Part shown: one piece after another, positions 43,211 through 52,174 of the stretch
Layout: each line of letters opens with the position of its first letter
How positions within the stretch are numbered: the stretch's first letter is position 1
NCBI RefSeq assembly: GCF_023715445.1
Contig: NZ_JAMBOD010000001.1
Span: forward strand, 992,001-1,056,000
Length of the DNA: 64,000 nt
Reading direction: 5' to 3'
Source of the DNA: Fictibacillus nanhaiensis
GTDB taxonomy: Bacteria; Bacillota; Bacilli; Bacillales; Fictibacillaceae
Position numbers and translations under genes: made by a program
Notes under the pieces: generated by a model
Databases searched by the model: none
What the model was told of the DNA's origin: nothing
Seen by the model: only the letters and a program-made list of their open reading frames with translations

Positions 43211-43382
43211 TAAATGGGAGGTGTGGTGTGTTACCTGTACTGACAAATATTCCTTAAAATAAGGATTATATGTTCTTTACAAAGGTTTTGCTGCATAGCC
43301 GCACAGACATCTTTTTGAACTTTTTACAACGAAGCAAATGGCTGACGCAGCGAAGAACCGATATGGATTCTTCGCTTTTTTA
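43211..43382 (+). ncRNA. Structured small RNA with a 9-codon open frame
   Basis: A short transcription unit of ~170 nt, from the promoter at 43177 to a terminator (AGCGAAGAA / TTCTTCGCT then T6, about 43349-43382). Near its 5' end GGGAGGTG (43216-43223) precedes a GTG (43228) that opens nine codons (M-L-P-V-L-T-N-I-P, stop at 43255). The stop lies in a small hairpin TCCTTA/TAAGGA. Farther on, GCTGC-AT-AGCC (43290-43300) pairs with GGCT-GAC-GCAGC (43340-43351). The 3' arm of that stem shares AGC with the terminator arm, so the two may exclude each other. I cannot place it in a known RNA family. It lies between the K+ channel gene and ytzE; both could be targets. Confidence 0.55.
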
Positions 43383-43502
43383 TTTTCTAAAAAGGATGGG
43401 TCTTACGAATTAAAGAGATTGTAATCTAACATTCATAGTTAATTAACTTTTGATTGCTATCATATAGTATGTTAACAACTAATTTAAACAAGGAGTGGTT
43501 TT

Positions 43503-43721
43503 TTGAGTCCTTCAACTGACAGAATGTTGAATCGTGTAAAAGCCCTGTATTTGTTTATTCGCAAGAAAGGTACTGTAACAACACGAGAATTAGTTGAAGA
43601 ATTTGGAACTACACAGCGAACAATCCAGAGAGATTTGAATGTACTTTCTTATAACAATTTGGTAACAAGTCCTGCCCGCGGAATGTGGGAAACGACAGCA
43701 AAAAAAGTAAAAGTATCATAA
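43503..43721 (+). CDS. ytzE: DeoR-type helix-turn-helix protein YtzE
   Basis: 72 residues, the same size as B. subtilis YtzE: only the winged helix-turn-helix of the DeoR family (VTTRELVEEFGTTQRTIQRDL), with no sugar-binding domain. Probably a small DNA-binding regulator of unknown targets. It starts at TTG with AAGGAG eight bases upstream. The ~120 bases before it hold TTAACTTTTGATTG...AGTATGTTAACA, an imperfect inverted repeat that could be an operator, and a preceding small RNA unit. Confidence 0.9.
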   Translation: MSPSTDRMLNRVKALYLFIRKKGTVTTRELVEEFGTTQRTIQRDLNVLSYNNLVTSPARGMWETTAKKVKVS

Positions 43722-43756
43722 TATAAATATTTAAAAATGGATAAGCAAAAAATAAT

Positions 43757-43782
43757 CCCCGCTACAGTTAGCGGGGACTTTT
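43757..43782. terminator. Terminator between ytzE and the PRC-barrel gene
   Basis: A perfect 8-bp stem CCCCGCTA / TAGCGGGG, 4-nt loop, then ACTTTTTT on the plus strand, and A-rich on the other side. Confidence 0.88.
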
Positions 43783-43792
43783 TTATGCCGTT

Positions 43793-44422
43793 TTATAATT
43801 CTTCAAGGTTATCTTTTAGAAGTAAATCAGACGTCCGTTCAATTTTCCACTCCCGAGTTTTCCAGTCTGGCTGTCCTGTCACAGGCATATATTTTTCATC
43901 GTGCCCTAATAAACTTTTCCAAAAGCCTTCAGACAGAACAAACCCCGTCACCTGCTGACGCTCAGTGTCCATTACAAGGTCTTTAATCTTCCCTACCTTT
44001 TCTCCTGTTTGGTCAGTTACTGGCCAATCTTTTACAGCCATATAGGAATAACATTCAACCGGTTCTTCCTTTTGCCTTTCGTTGCCTTCAAAAACCAGCT
44101 TATCTTCTTGAATATCGACTACCTGATGCCAAGGGATAAAGTAGGTTTCCTTCACTTGATTATAATTAGTTTCCGGATAAGCACTGCCAGCCATAGGAGT
44201 ATTTTGTGTTCCAATCCCTGATGTTGCCGCCACAACAGTTTCCATATGACGATCTGCAGGCATTTCTTCATGATCCTGACCTCTGTTTTCAACAGAGTAA
44301 GTAAAATAACACAAACGATGATCGTACATGTTAAAAAGAATATCGTTTACTTTATGTTCATCAATAGAAGCCCCATCATGTTCAGCTTTTGCACCAATTA
44401 TTTTCTCAGCAGATAACTTCAT
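43793..44422 (-). CDS. PRC-barrel domain protein
   Basis: 209 residues with two PRC-barrel-like parts: one N-terminal (IIGAKAEHDGASIDEHKVNDILFN) and one C-terminal (VKDWPVTDQTGEKVGKIKDLVMDTERQQVTGFVLSEG). Such proteins are found near stress and envelope genes; no catalytic role is known. It is soluble, with no signal peptide or membrane segment. AAAGGAGG precedes ATG 44422. It lies directly downstream of the pseudouridine synthase gene by 42 bases, on the same strand. Confidence 0.78.
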   Translation of the reverse strand: MKLSAEKIIGAKAEHDGASIDEHKVNDILFNMYDHRLCYFTYSVENRGQDHEEMPADRHMETVVAATSGIGTQNTPMAGSAYPETNYNQVKETYFIPWHQVVDIQEDKLVFEGNERQKEEPVECYSYMAVKDWPVTDQTGEKVGKIKDLVMDTERQQVTGFVLSEGFWKSLLGHDEKYMPVTGQPDWKTREWKIERTSDLLLKDNLEEL

Positions 44423-44464
44423 TCGGATTAATCCTCCTTTTTATTGGAAGATACCCCTTGTGAT

Positions 44465-45193
44465 TTATTCAAAAACATCCACTTTTTCAGAAAGCAACGA
44501 AAGCTCTTCCTCGGTTAATTCTCGATACGTTCCTAATGGGAGTGTATCATCTAGTTTCAATTTCCCCATCTGTATTCTTTGCAGATAAGTCACTTTTCTC
44601 CCGACCGCTTCAAACATTCGTTTCACCTGATGAAACTTACCTTCTGTAATGGTTAGTAAAACTTCTGATTCCTCTAACGCATTCTCAATGATTTCTAGCT
44701 TAGCGGGCTGAGTCTTGTAGCCATCCTCTAAAACAATACCTTCAGTAAATTTTTCGAAAGTATCTTCAGGTATTGCACCATTTATTTTTGCGAAATAGGT
44801 TTTTGGTACATGTTTTTTCGGCGACAATAAAGTATGTGACAGCTGTCCATCATTCGTCAAAATCAAAAGTCCTTCTGTATCTTTATCTAATCTTCCTACT
44901 GGAAAAGGCTCATAAGCCTGATCCTCCATTTCCAATAAATCGATGACCGTTTCATGACGTGAATCTTCAGTTGCAGAAATGACTCCTTGCGGCTTATTCA
45001 TCATTAAATATATATATTCTTTGTAAACAGCTTCCTCACCATGAACTAACACGTGGTCCTTTTCAGGGTTGGCTTGTGTTTTTGGGTCTTTAACAACATC
45101 ACCGTTTAGTGTCACGCCACCTGACCTTAGTAATTGTTTAACTTCTTTTCTGCTTCCAAAGCCTGTGTTTGAAAGCCATTTATCTATTCTCAT
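44465..45193 (-). CDS. ytzG: 16S rRNA pseudouridine synthase, RsuA/RluE family
   Basis: 242 residues: an N-terminal S4 RNA-binding domain (IDKWLSNTGFGSRKEVKQLL) and a RsuA-type catalytic domain with the active-site Asp in VGRLDKDTEGLLILTNDG. The family's ending KVTYLQRIQMGKLKLDDTL is intact. By position and sequence it matches the B. subtilis ytzF/ytzG locus protein that isomerises a uridine in 16S rRNA. The exact position (516 expected) is inferred. ATG follows TGGAGG. Confidence 0.88.
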   Translation of the reverse strand: MRIDKWLSNTGFGSRKEVKQLLRSGGVTLNGDVVKDPKTQANPEKDHVLVHGEEAVYKEYIYLMMNKPQGVISATEDSRHETVIDLLEMEDQAYEPFPVGRLDKDTEGLLILTNDGQLSHTLLSPKKHVPKTYFAKINGAIPEDTFEKFTEGIVLEDGYKTQPAKLEIIENALEESEVLLTITEGKFHQVKRMFEAVGRKVTYLQRIQMGKLKLDDTLPLGTYRELTEEELSLLSEKVDVFE

Positions 45194-45293
45194 ATGAACC
45201 TCCAGTTGTATGATATATATTTCCTATATTATTGTAAAAAATTGATTGGTTTTTATAAAAACAGGGTAATTTAGTACTATAGGAGGAATTGGA

Positions 45294-45728
45294 ATGAAAA
45301 GGAAAATAGGTCTTCTAGCAACTGCACGAAAAAAAGCTTCAAACCCTTCGGCAGCTATTGATTTATACATAAGCCCATTGTTTGAAAAGTCCGTTCAATA
45401 TGCACAAAATCATTATGATGATTTTTATTTTTATAGTGCAAAAGAAGGGCTTTTAACGAAAGACCAATACATTGAACCGTATAATGTGTCGATCAAAAAT
45501 TTTTCCACATCAGAAAAACGGGAGTGGGCAGAAAAGGTAATCTCCGAGTTAGAGAATTATGTTAAACCCTCACAATGCAAGATTTATCTTCATGGCGGCT
45601 GGGTATACCGGGAGTACCTTCAACCAGAATTAGAAAAAGCCGGTTTTCAGTACGAAGTGCCGCTGGAAGGTTACAGCATTGGTAATCAGCTTAAGTGGTA
45701 CGATGAACAGCAAGAGGTTAAAAAATAA
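45294..45728 (+). CDS. DUF6884 domain protein
   Basis: 144 residues, soluble. The pattern KIGLLATARKKASNPSAAIDLYIS, then YDDFYFYSAKEGLLTKDQYIEPYNVSI and IYLHGGWVYREYLQPELEKAGF, is that of the DUF6884 family, found as a single domain in Bacillus and in phage/defence-linked proteins elsewhere. Function unknown. GGAGGAATT precedes ATG 45294. It is a single-gene unit divergent from the pseudouridine synthase, ended by a strong terminator. Confidence 0.75.
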   Translation: MKRKIGLLATARKKASNPSAAIDLYISPLFEKSVQYAQNHYDDFYFYSAKEGLLTKDQYIEPYNVSIKNFSTSEKREWAEKVISELENYVKPSQCKIYLHGGWVYREYLQPELEKAGFQYEVPLEGYSIGNQLKWYDEQQEVKK

Positions 45729-45743
45729 TATTCTCCATTGGAA

Positions 45744-45770
45744 AAGAAGGCTGCAGCAGCCTTCTTTTTT
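45744..45770. terminator. Bidirectional terminator between the DUF6884 gene and ytgP
   Basis: A perfect 10-bp stem AAGAAGGCTG / CAGCCTTCTT with a CAG loop, then T-run; A-rich on the other strand side. Confidence 0.88.
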
Positions 45771-45778
45771 CATTCCCA

Positions 45779-47383
45779 TTATTTCTTTCGTTTAAGAAAT
45801 GGTATACGATCACCCAAGATAATAGTCAGTAAACCCGATCGGTAACTTAAGAAAATATATACCGCTCCTCCTGTAAGGATACCCACTGTAAGCTCAATAA
45901 TCGTATCCAGTCTTGTATCTGGCTTTCCTAATAATGAGGTAACACCGATGACTGCTATAGACATGATTACGATAAATACCATCATAAGCACCGTTCTTCG
46001 GTATACCCATTTGAATGAAAAACCGCTGTATTTTTTAATTATATATAGGTTAAACAATATAGAGAGAGTATATCCGATGTCTGTTGCAATAACCGATCCT
46101 GTTCCGGCGAATACTAAAAGCAGCGGTTTATTCAGCAGCAGCTTTGCTAAAAAGCCGACACTTAAACTGATAAAAGCAAATCGCTGCTGGTTCAAACCTT
46201 GCAGGATAGCTGCCGTTACAGTAAATAAAGCAAACCATAATGCTGTTGGTGCATACCATTGCAGATAAAATCCGCCTGTTTCCATAGATGGCATTCCGAA
46301 AAGGGCACCATATGCAGGATATGCCAGCACAGCGAGCCCAATTGCCGCTGGTGCCGTTAAAAATAATACCATTTGAAACGTTTGCGTGATTTGTTTATGC
46401 AATATTTCTTTATTGTTTTGAGTAAATGATTTTGTGATGACCGGTATTAATGTCAGCGCAAGGGCCGTTGCAAGAGAAACGGGAATCATAACAAGTTTAT
46501 GTGCGATCTGTGTAATGATCGCAAACACAGATTCTGCTTTTTCTTGTGTGTAGCCATAGTCTTTAAGCGTTTTAACTATTGTAAATTGATCGACCATTTG
46601 ATAAAGCGGAATAGCAAGTCCAACCGCAACAAATGGTATGGCATATTTAATCGTTTCTTTGTAGATATCTATTATTGAGATATTTGCAACAGGTTTGCTT
46701 TTGTCATACATTTTTTTTAGATGAGGCTTTCGTTTTGCCCAATACCAAAGCAAGACGATCAATCCGGCTAAAGCTCCTAATGTCGCGGCAAATGTAGACA
46801 AAGCAACCGCAGTAGTAGTCTTCCCATCTAGTATATTCATAACAATAAAACTAGCTATGAGAATAAATAGAATTCTGACAATCTGTTCAATGACCTGAGA
46901 CACAGCTGTAGGTCCCATCGATTGAAAGCCTTGGAAATAACCGCGTATTAAGCTCATCGATGGCACGATAATTAAAGCGGTACTAACCATCCTGATTACT
47001 AATGTAATGTCAGCGATGCTGTTGCCTTTCCCGCCGCGTTCATCAATAATTTGATGGGCGAGAGCAGGGGCTGAGAGATACAGGATAAGGAATGCCAAAA
47101 TTCCTGTTATCGTCATTACAAGCAAACCAGATTTCAGCAATTTTCTTCCTGCTGCGTAGTCTCCTAATGCATTGTATTTTGAAACAAATTTCGAAACTGC
47201 AAGTGGTACTCCCATTGTGGAAATACTAAGCAGGATCGTATATGGAATGTAAGCATAACCGTATAGAGCCATGCCTTGTTCTCCTACTAAATTGGTAAAT
47301 GGAATAACAAAGATCAATCCAATAAATTTCGAGAAAAATGTAGCGGCAGATAAGATCAATGTTCCACGAAGTAATCGAGACAA
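45779..47383 (-). CDS. ytgP: Lipid II flippase-type MOP protein YtgP (MurJ-like)
   Basis: 534 residues with about fourteen membrane helices. It belongs to the MVF/MOP flippase group, and B. subtilis YtgP is the MurJ-type lipid II flippase (redundant with Amj). Typical segments: FFSKFIGLIFVIPFTNLVG, YTILLSISTMGVPLAVSKFVSKY, and the Arg in SLIRGYFQGFQSMGPTAVSQ that is important in MurJ. It starts at TTG with TAGGAG nine bases upstream. Its promoter must lie in the 300-bp space to ytfP (47384-47684), where I see only a weak GCCTG/CAGGC hairpin. Confidence 0.92.
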   Translation of the reverse strand: MSRLLRGTLILSAATFFSKFIGLIFVIPFTNLVGEQGMALYGYAYIPYTILLSISTMGVPLAVSKFVSKYNALGDYAAGRKLLKSGLLVMTITGILAFLILYLSAPALAHQIIDERGGKGNSIADITLVIRMVSTALIIVPSMSLIRGYFQGFQSMGPTAVSQVIEQIVRILFILIASFIVMNILDGKTTTAVALSTFAATLGALAGLIVLLWYWAKRKPHLKKMYDKSKPVANISIIDIYKETIKYAIPFVAVGLAIPLYQMVDQFTIVKTLKDYGYTQEKAESVFAIITQIAHKLVMIPVSLATALALTLIPVITKSFTQNNKEILHKQITQTFQMVLFLTAPAAIGLAVLAYPAYGALFGMPSMETGGFYLQWYAPTALWFALFTVTAAILQGLNQQRFAFISLSVGFLAKLLLNKPLLLVFAGTGSVIATDIGYTLSILFNLYIIKKYSGFSFKWVYRRTVLMMVFIVIMSIAVIGVTSLLGKPDTRLDTIIELTVGILTGGAVYIFLSYRSGLLTIILGDRIPFLKRKK

Positions 47384-47684
47384 ATATTTCAGCTCCTACT
47401 AAAAATCCTAAAGAAAATTTGCCTGACACTCTATGTTTCCGCCAGGCTTTATTACACTTATCCTTTAAACCAAAACATGTAACTACGCCGAAAATGCTTC
47501 CTGGCAACCGTTACTTTTCTAAAGTGTAAAAAACATTATTAGTATTGTATCACATAAAAAGCCCGTGTAACCTCATTTAACTTTTTGCAAAAAAGTAAGG
47601 AATTGAAAATACATAGCCTTTTTCAAAGTGCTATGCTATTGTATGAAATGATTTTATCTGATCGTTTAAGAAAGTTGGGATGTC

Positions 47685-48947
47685 ATGGTTTATGACTGTA
47701 TAGTTATCGGGGGAGGTCCTTCAGGTCTTATGGCCAGTGTTGGCGCGGCTTCAAACGGAGCTCGTGTCCTCTTGATAGATAAAGGAGAAAAACTCGGACG
47801 CAAGCTTGCCATATCAGGCGGCGGCCGCTGTAATGTAACAAACCGCTTGCCTGTTGATGAGATCATTAAACACATACCGGGTAACGGGCGTTTTTTATAC
47901 AGTGCTTTTTCTGTCTTTAACAATGAGGATATCATTTCGTTTTTTGAAGGCCTCGGAATAAAACTTAAAGAAGAAGATCATGGACGCATGTTTCCCGTTT
48001 CAAATAAAGCAACAGATGTCGTACAAGCACTCCTAGGGAAAATCAAACAGCTTGGCGTCCAAATCCGGACAAATACGCCAGTAAAGACCATAAATTATAA
48101 AAAAGAAAACCACGAAGTTATCCTGCAAAACGGAGAAGTACTAAAAACAAAATCTATCGTTATCGCTGTTGGCGGAAAGTCAGTACCGCATACTGGTTCT
48201 ACGGGTGATGGCTATGCATGGGCAATAAAAGCAGGTCATACCATAACGGAGCTGTATCCAACGGAAGTGCCGATCACCTCAGATGAAAGCTTTATAAAAC
48301 AAAAAACATTGCAGGGTATTTCACTAAGAAACGTTGCACTTTCTGTATGGAACCCTAAGGGTAAGATGATTAAAGCTCACCAGATGGATATGATTTTCAC
48401 GCATTTTGGAGTGTCTGGACCAGCAGCATTGCGCTGCAGCCAATATGTTGTGAAAGCACTGAAAAAGTTTGAAGTACCTTCTATCGAGATGCGAATCGAC
48501 TCATTTCCAGAGAAGGCTGAAGAAGCATTACTTTCAGAGATTCAGAATAGAATGGATGCTGAACCTAAAAAGGCTGTTAAAAATGTTTTAAAAGGAATGC
48601 TTCCAGAAAAGTTTCTTTTGTTTTTAATTGAAAACGCCGGCATTGATGGCGACGTTTCAGCCGATCAAATCCCTAAACAGTCATTGCGCAATCTAGCTCA
48701 GCAGATGAAAGGCTTCTCGTTCCACGTGAACGGAACACTTTCTATCGAGAAAGCTTTCGTAACGGGTGGTGGTGTCTCTGTAAAAGAAATCGCTCCCCAA
48801 ACTATGGCTTCTAAAATCCAGGAAGGTCTTTTCTTCTGCGGGGAAATTCTGGACCTACATGGTTACACAGGCGGCTACAACATAACAGTAGCTTTTGTCA
48901 CTGGCAACATAGCTGGTACAAATGCCGCTTATCATGCTCTGGGTTAA
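47685..48947 (+). CDS. ytfP: FAD-dependent oxidoreductase YtfP (HI0933/BaiN family)
   Basis: 420 residues. An N-terminal FAD Rossmann motif [17 protein letters not shown] and the strongly conserved [16 protein letters not shown] identify the HI0933/BaiN flavoprotein family. The C-terminal ATP-like motif [15 protein letters not shown] closes the FAD site. The substrate is unknown for Bacillus members. ATG 47685 has only GGGATG upstream, a weak site. It converges on cse60 with one base between stop codons and no terminator. Confidence 0.92.
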   Translation: MVYDCIVIGGGPSGLMASVGAASNGARVLLIDKGEKLGRKLAISGGGRCNVTNRLPVDEIIKHIPGNGRFLYSAFSVFNNEDIISFFEGLGIKLKEEDHGRMFPVSNKATDVVQALLGKIKQLGVQIRTNTPVKTINYKKENHEVILQNGEVLKTKSIVIAVGGKSVPHTGSTGDGYAWAIKAGHTITELYPTEVPITSDESFIKQKTLQGISLRNVALSVWNPKGKMIKAHQMDMIFTHFGVSGPAALRCSQYVVKALKKFEVPSIEMRIDSFPEKAEEALLSEIQNRMDAEPKKAVKNVLKGMLPEKFLLFLIENAGIDGDVSADQIPKQSLRNLAQQMKGFSFHVNGTLSIEKAFVTGGGVSVKEIAPQTMASKIQEGLFFCGEILDLHGYTGGYNITVAFVTGNIAGTNAAYHALG

Positions 48948-48948
48948 T

Positions 48949-49137
48949 CTATTTTTTATAAATAATCATGGCTGAGAAAGAAAACATGGTTGAGTTTTCC
49001 TCATGTACATTTTCACAAACCGCAATCTGATACTTAATATCAATAAATTGATCATGAGGTATACCGCTTAAGAATTCATTCACACTTTTCTCCAGATCAT
49101 CCTCATGCTCTTCATCAAAAACCTTGACTTGAATCAT
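48949..49137 (-). CDS. cse60: Sporulation protein Cse60
   Basis: 62 residues, the length of the sporulation-specific Cse60/YteV protein, starting MIQVKVFDEEHEDDLE and ending SFSAMIIYKK. In B. subtilis it is expressed from sigma-E in the mother cell; function is unknown. ATG 49137 follows AGGGGGATG, but that site lies in the 3' arm of a long hairpin (49138-49197), so it would be hidden in a read-through transcript from the upstream gene. The longer open frame up to 49269 has no binding site and is rejected. Confidence 0.88.
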   Translation of the reverse strand: MIQVKVFDEEHEDDLEKSVNEFLSGIPHDQFIDIKYQIAVCENVHEENSTMFSFSAMIIYKK

Positions 49138-49197
49138 AAAAGCATCCCCCTGCGAATGAGTTTGTTGCTTCAGCATTCGTTCAGAGAGGATGCTTTT
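49138..49197 (-). promoter_or_regulatory. Long hairpin covering the cse60 ribosome binding site
   Basis: AAAAGCATCC (49138-49147) pairs perfectly with GGATGCTTTT (49188-49197). Inside, CGAATG pairs with CATTCG (49153-49158/49174-49179), with a CTG/CAG between. The minus-strand hairpin holds the AGGGGGATG site of cse60 and ends right at its ATG. It could act as terminator of the upstream gene or as a translational block. Confidence 0.65.
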
Positions 49198-49225
49198 CCT
49201 TTGTTGGACTTTGACTAGTTTTGTC

Positions 49226-49861
49226 TTATAAACTTTCGATAGCTGTTTGAATGGGAACTTCTCCTTCAATCAGTTCAAAAACTTTTTTGTAAACATGCTC
49301 ATTGCCCAAACAAATAGCTATCGTTCTCGCTACATCTGCTCTTGGAATTGAGCCATGTTCATTTAATTTTTGCTTAGCATTGATCAGTCCCATACCGTCT
49401 TCATCAGTTAATGCACCAGGACGCAGGATCGTGTAGTTTAATGAACTTCTCATCAAAATCTCATCTGCACTTCCTTTTGCCTTCAGGTAATGCTGTAAAC
49501 TTTCAGGTCCTTCTTCCGGTGTGTCTGCCGCTAATGAACTGACCATAATAAATTGTTTTATACCATGCTTTTCAGAGAGTTTGATTGATTTCACAGCTCC
49601 TTCATAATCCACTGCTTCCGTTTTTTCAGGCCCTGTATGACCTCCTGAGCCAGCTGTAAAAATAACCGTTTCTATTCCTTCGAAAACATGCTCAAAATCC
49701 TTTTCTAAGTCCCCTAGCACGGCTTTAATGTTTTCGTGCTGAAAGTGATCCTGCTGCTCCTCTTTTCTAACCATAGCTTTAACTGAGTGACCTTGCTCAG
49801 CCAGCATTACACTCGTAAGTTTTCCGATGTTTCCGTTTGCCCCAATAATAAGAACGTTCAT
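49226..49861 (-). CDS. NAD(P)-binding atypical SDR (YhfK-like)
   Basis: 211 residues. The Rossmann loop ILIIGANGNIGKLT-type (VLIIGANGNIGKLTSVML) is atypical SDR class a5; HTGPEKTEAVDYEGA and LNYTILRPGALTDE match NmrA/YhfK-like proteins, which sense or use NAD(P) and are often stress-linked. No catalytic Tyr-x-x-x-Lys pair is certain (HYLKAKGSAD contains YLKAK, so it may be). ATG 49861 follows AAGGAGTG. The ~240 bases upstream (49862-50102) have no gene or recognisable element. Confidence 0.8.
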   Translation of the reverse strand: MNVLIIGANGNIGKLTSVMLAEQGHSVKAMVRKEEQQDHFQHENIKAVLGDLEKDFEHVFEGIETVIFTAGSGGHTGPEKTEAVDYEGAVKSIKLSEKHGIKQFIMVSSLAADTPEEGPESLQHYLKAKGSADEILMRSSLNYTILRPGALTDEDGMGLINAKQKLNEHGSIPRADVARTIAICLGNEHVYKKVFELIEGEVPIQTAIESL

Positions 49862-50106
49862 ATAAGCCACTCCTTCAACTTGAATACTTATCTATTGTTT
49901 CACTAAATGCCTTTTGTAAAACATAGAAGTGTTACGGAGAGTTAGGATCTGTGCTTGGAGTTTTCGAAGTAACAATGATGTTCAAATATTCTGCATGCTT
50001 CTGACGCTCATATATATCCTATGGCACCATATATTCCGTATCGCGCACGTTATAGGTTACAGGTTTAAAACTACGGGTTTATCAATATATCTAACAAAAA
50101 AGCCTC

Positions 50107-50131
50107 AAAAAGCCAATTCAACCGGCTTTTT
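50107..50131 (-). terminator. Terminator of the GGDEF-EAL gene
   Basis: An 8-bp stem AAAAAGCC / GGCTTTTT with a 9-nt loop, 10 bases after the stop; on the minus strand a T5 and a second T6 tract follow. Confidence 0.7.
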
Positions 50132-50141
50132 AAGACTTTAC

Positions 50142-52061
50142 TTAAATAATTACCATAGTTTCTTGCAGATGCTTCTCTAATTCTTCCGGCTTCAAAGGTT
50201 TAAACAAGTAATAACCTTGTCCGTATAAACATCCTTGTTCTAAGAGGAATTCAATCTGTTTACAGCTCTCGATTCCTTCTGCGATAACATGGAAACTGAG
50301 GTTATGGCCCATATCAATGATTGTTTTTACGATGGCCCCTGCTTTTGAATCAGTTAGAATATCATCAATAAACATTTTATCAATTTTCAAGGTGTCCACC
50401 GGCAGTTGTCTTAAGTAAGTTAACGACGAGTATCCCGTTCCAAAATCATCTATGGAAATGCGAATCCCTTTTGCTCTTAATCGGTGCAGTACAGGCAAGG
50501 ATTCCTCCATACTTTCCATTGTTGTACTTTCTGTTATTTCTAACTCAAGGAATGAGGCAGGAAAATGGGTTTCAGCTAAAATACTTTCCACTCTCTCCAC
50601 AAAGGATTCCTCTAGGAGCTGTCTAACAGAAATATTAACAGAAATAAAAAGATCTTTATATCCGTTTTCATGCCATTTTGAGCCTTGTTGACAAGCGTTT
50701 TTCAGCACCCATTCACCGATAGGGAGAATCATTCCTGTTTCTTCTGCAATCGGTATAAATTCAGCAGGCGAAACGATCCCTTCTGAGTTTTTTTTCCACC
50801 TTAGCAAAGCTTCAACACCTATAATTTTGCTTGTATGGAATTCAACTTGTGGCTGATAGACAAGAAATAATTCATTGTTCTTCAAGGCTTTTCTTAGACC
50901 ATGTTCCAAATTCAGCCTTCTTTCCATCTTACTGTCATGCTGCTCCGTAAAAAATTGATACGTGTTTCTTCCACGATCTTTTGCCTGATATAGGGCTGAA
51001 TCAGCTCTTTTTAAAAGTGTATCGCTGTCATACCCGTTTCCTGGATATAAGCTTATCCCGATGCTTGGTGTCGTAAAGACTTCTTTACCGCTTAACAAGA
51101 ATGGTTTTGTAAAAGAAAAAATAATATCTTCAGCGACAGTTCTTACTTCTGATTCATTATTAAATTCTAAGAGTATAAGAAACTCATCCCCGCTTCTTCT
51201 AAAGACTTGCCCTTTGCCTGCGACAGTTAATTTTAGCAAATCAGCAACCTTTTGCAGTAAAAGATCGCCGAAACTATGTCCAAGTGTATCATTGAGCACA
51301 TTGAACCGGTCAAGGTCCAAATATAGCAAAGCCATATTTCCTTTTTTCAAATCGAGTTCTTTCATTTTCTGTTCAATCGTTTCCATAAAACCATTACGAT
51401 TCGGCAATCCTGTCAGCTCATCGAAATATGCCATTTGATTAATGGTCATTTCGGCGTGCTTTCGTTCAGTGATATCGATAAGAATTGAATTAAAATCTAT
51501 CAGTTCTTTCTTTTCATTTAGGAAAGGAATGCCGCGATCATGTATCCAGCGGATCTCTCCATCTGGGCGAAGTATTCTGTATTCACTTGTAGCAATAATT
51601 CCATTTTCAATATCAGAAGCGCGCTTTAGAATTATCTCATTATCATCAGGGTGTATCACTTTTTTCCATAGATCTGCATCCTCATAAAATGCTTGGAGAG
51701 GATAACCATAAAGTTTTTCAATACCAGATGTGATAAGGAGTTTGTTTGTTTGAAGATTATGAGACCAGATCGCCACATCAATACTGTCAAAAACATTTTG
51801 AAGCTTAACTCTGCTTGCTTCTAATTCTGCATAGGTTTCCTTGTGTTTTTGAATTTCCCGTTCAAGTTCCATTGCATGGCTGTCTTTTTCTTTCAACATT
51901 TTGTATACAAAAAAACTAAATACAAAAATGGTACCGATATCTAAAGCAGGCATGATAAAAGTTTTGCTTTGGATTGTCCCTATTGTGCCCGCAAAATGAA
52001 TGGTTAAAAAAACCGCAATTATTCCTACCCATTTCTTTTTATTTGAATGTTTAAGTGCCAT
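50142..52061 (-). CDS. PAS-GGDEF-EAL c-di-GMP signalling protein
   Basis: 639 residues. Two N-terminal membrane helices (about 12-55), a coiled-coil linker, a PAS domain (about 85-205, DVAIWSHNLQTNKLL), then GGDEF and EAL domains. The GGDEF motif reads SGDEF, which can still be active in some cyclases; the I-site is not clear. The EAL domain keeps the catalytic set: EALLRW, the Asn in ISVNISVRQL, DDFGTGYSSL, the Lys in LKIDKMFIDD and HVIAEGIE. Net phosphodiesterase activity is therefore likely. ATG 52061 follows CTGGAGG; the longer frame to 52121 has no site. Partners unknown. Confidence 0.92.
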   Translation of the reverse strand: MALKHSNKKKWVGIIAVFLTIHFAGTIGTIQSKTFIMPALDIGTIFVFSFFVYKMLKEKDSHAMELEREIQKHKETYAELEASRVKLQNVFDSIDVAIWSHNLQTNKLLITSGIEKLYGYPLQAFYEDADLWKKVIHPDDNEIILKRASDIENGIIATSEYRILRPDGEIRWIHDRGIPFLNEKKELIDFNSILIDITERKHAEMTINQMAYFDELTGLPNRNGFMETIEQKMKELDLKKGNMALLYLDLDRFNVLNDTLGHSFGDLLLQKVADLLKLTVAGKGQVFRRSGDEFLILLEFNNESEVRTVAEDIIFSFTKPFLLSGKEVFTTPSIGISLYPGNGYDSDTLLKRADSALYQAKDRGRNTYQFFTEQHDSKMERRLNLEHGLRKALKNNELFLVYQPQVEFHTSKIIGVEALLRWKKNSEGIVSPAEFIPIAEETGMILPIGEWVLKNACQQGSKWHENGYKDLFISVNISVRQLLEESFVERVESILAETHFPASFLELEITESTTMESMEESLPVLHRLRAKGIRISIDDFGTGYSSLTYLRQLPVDTLKIDKMFIDDILTDSKAGAIVKTIIDMGHNLSFHVIAEGIESCKQIEFLLEQGCLYGQGYYLFKPLKPEELEKHLQETMVII

Positions 52062-52174
52062 TGAGAGCCTCCAGGGTACTAGATATACCTTTACTATCGA
52101 CTGAATCCCGTTATTTTTCACTTTTACAGCTGAATTTAGATCTTTTTGGCAATTTTATGAGATTCCACAAAAAA

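Noticed and set aside
43075-43260. c-di-AMP (ydaO-type) riboswitch in front of the K+ channel gene
   Set aside because: The minus strand upstream of 43074 has no ydaO-type conserved blocks. The structure there belongs to the plus-strand RNA unit.
47401-47460. Weak GCCTG / CAGGC hairpin between ytgP and ytfP
   Set aside because: Only 5 bp with a long loop, and no gene whose end it would serve.
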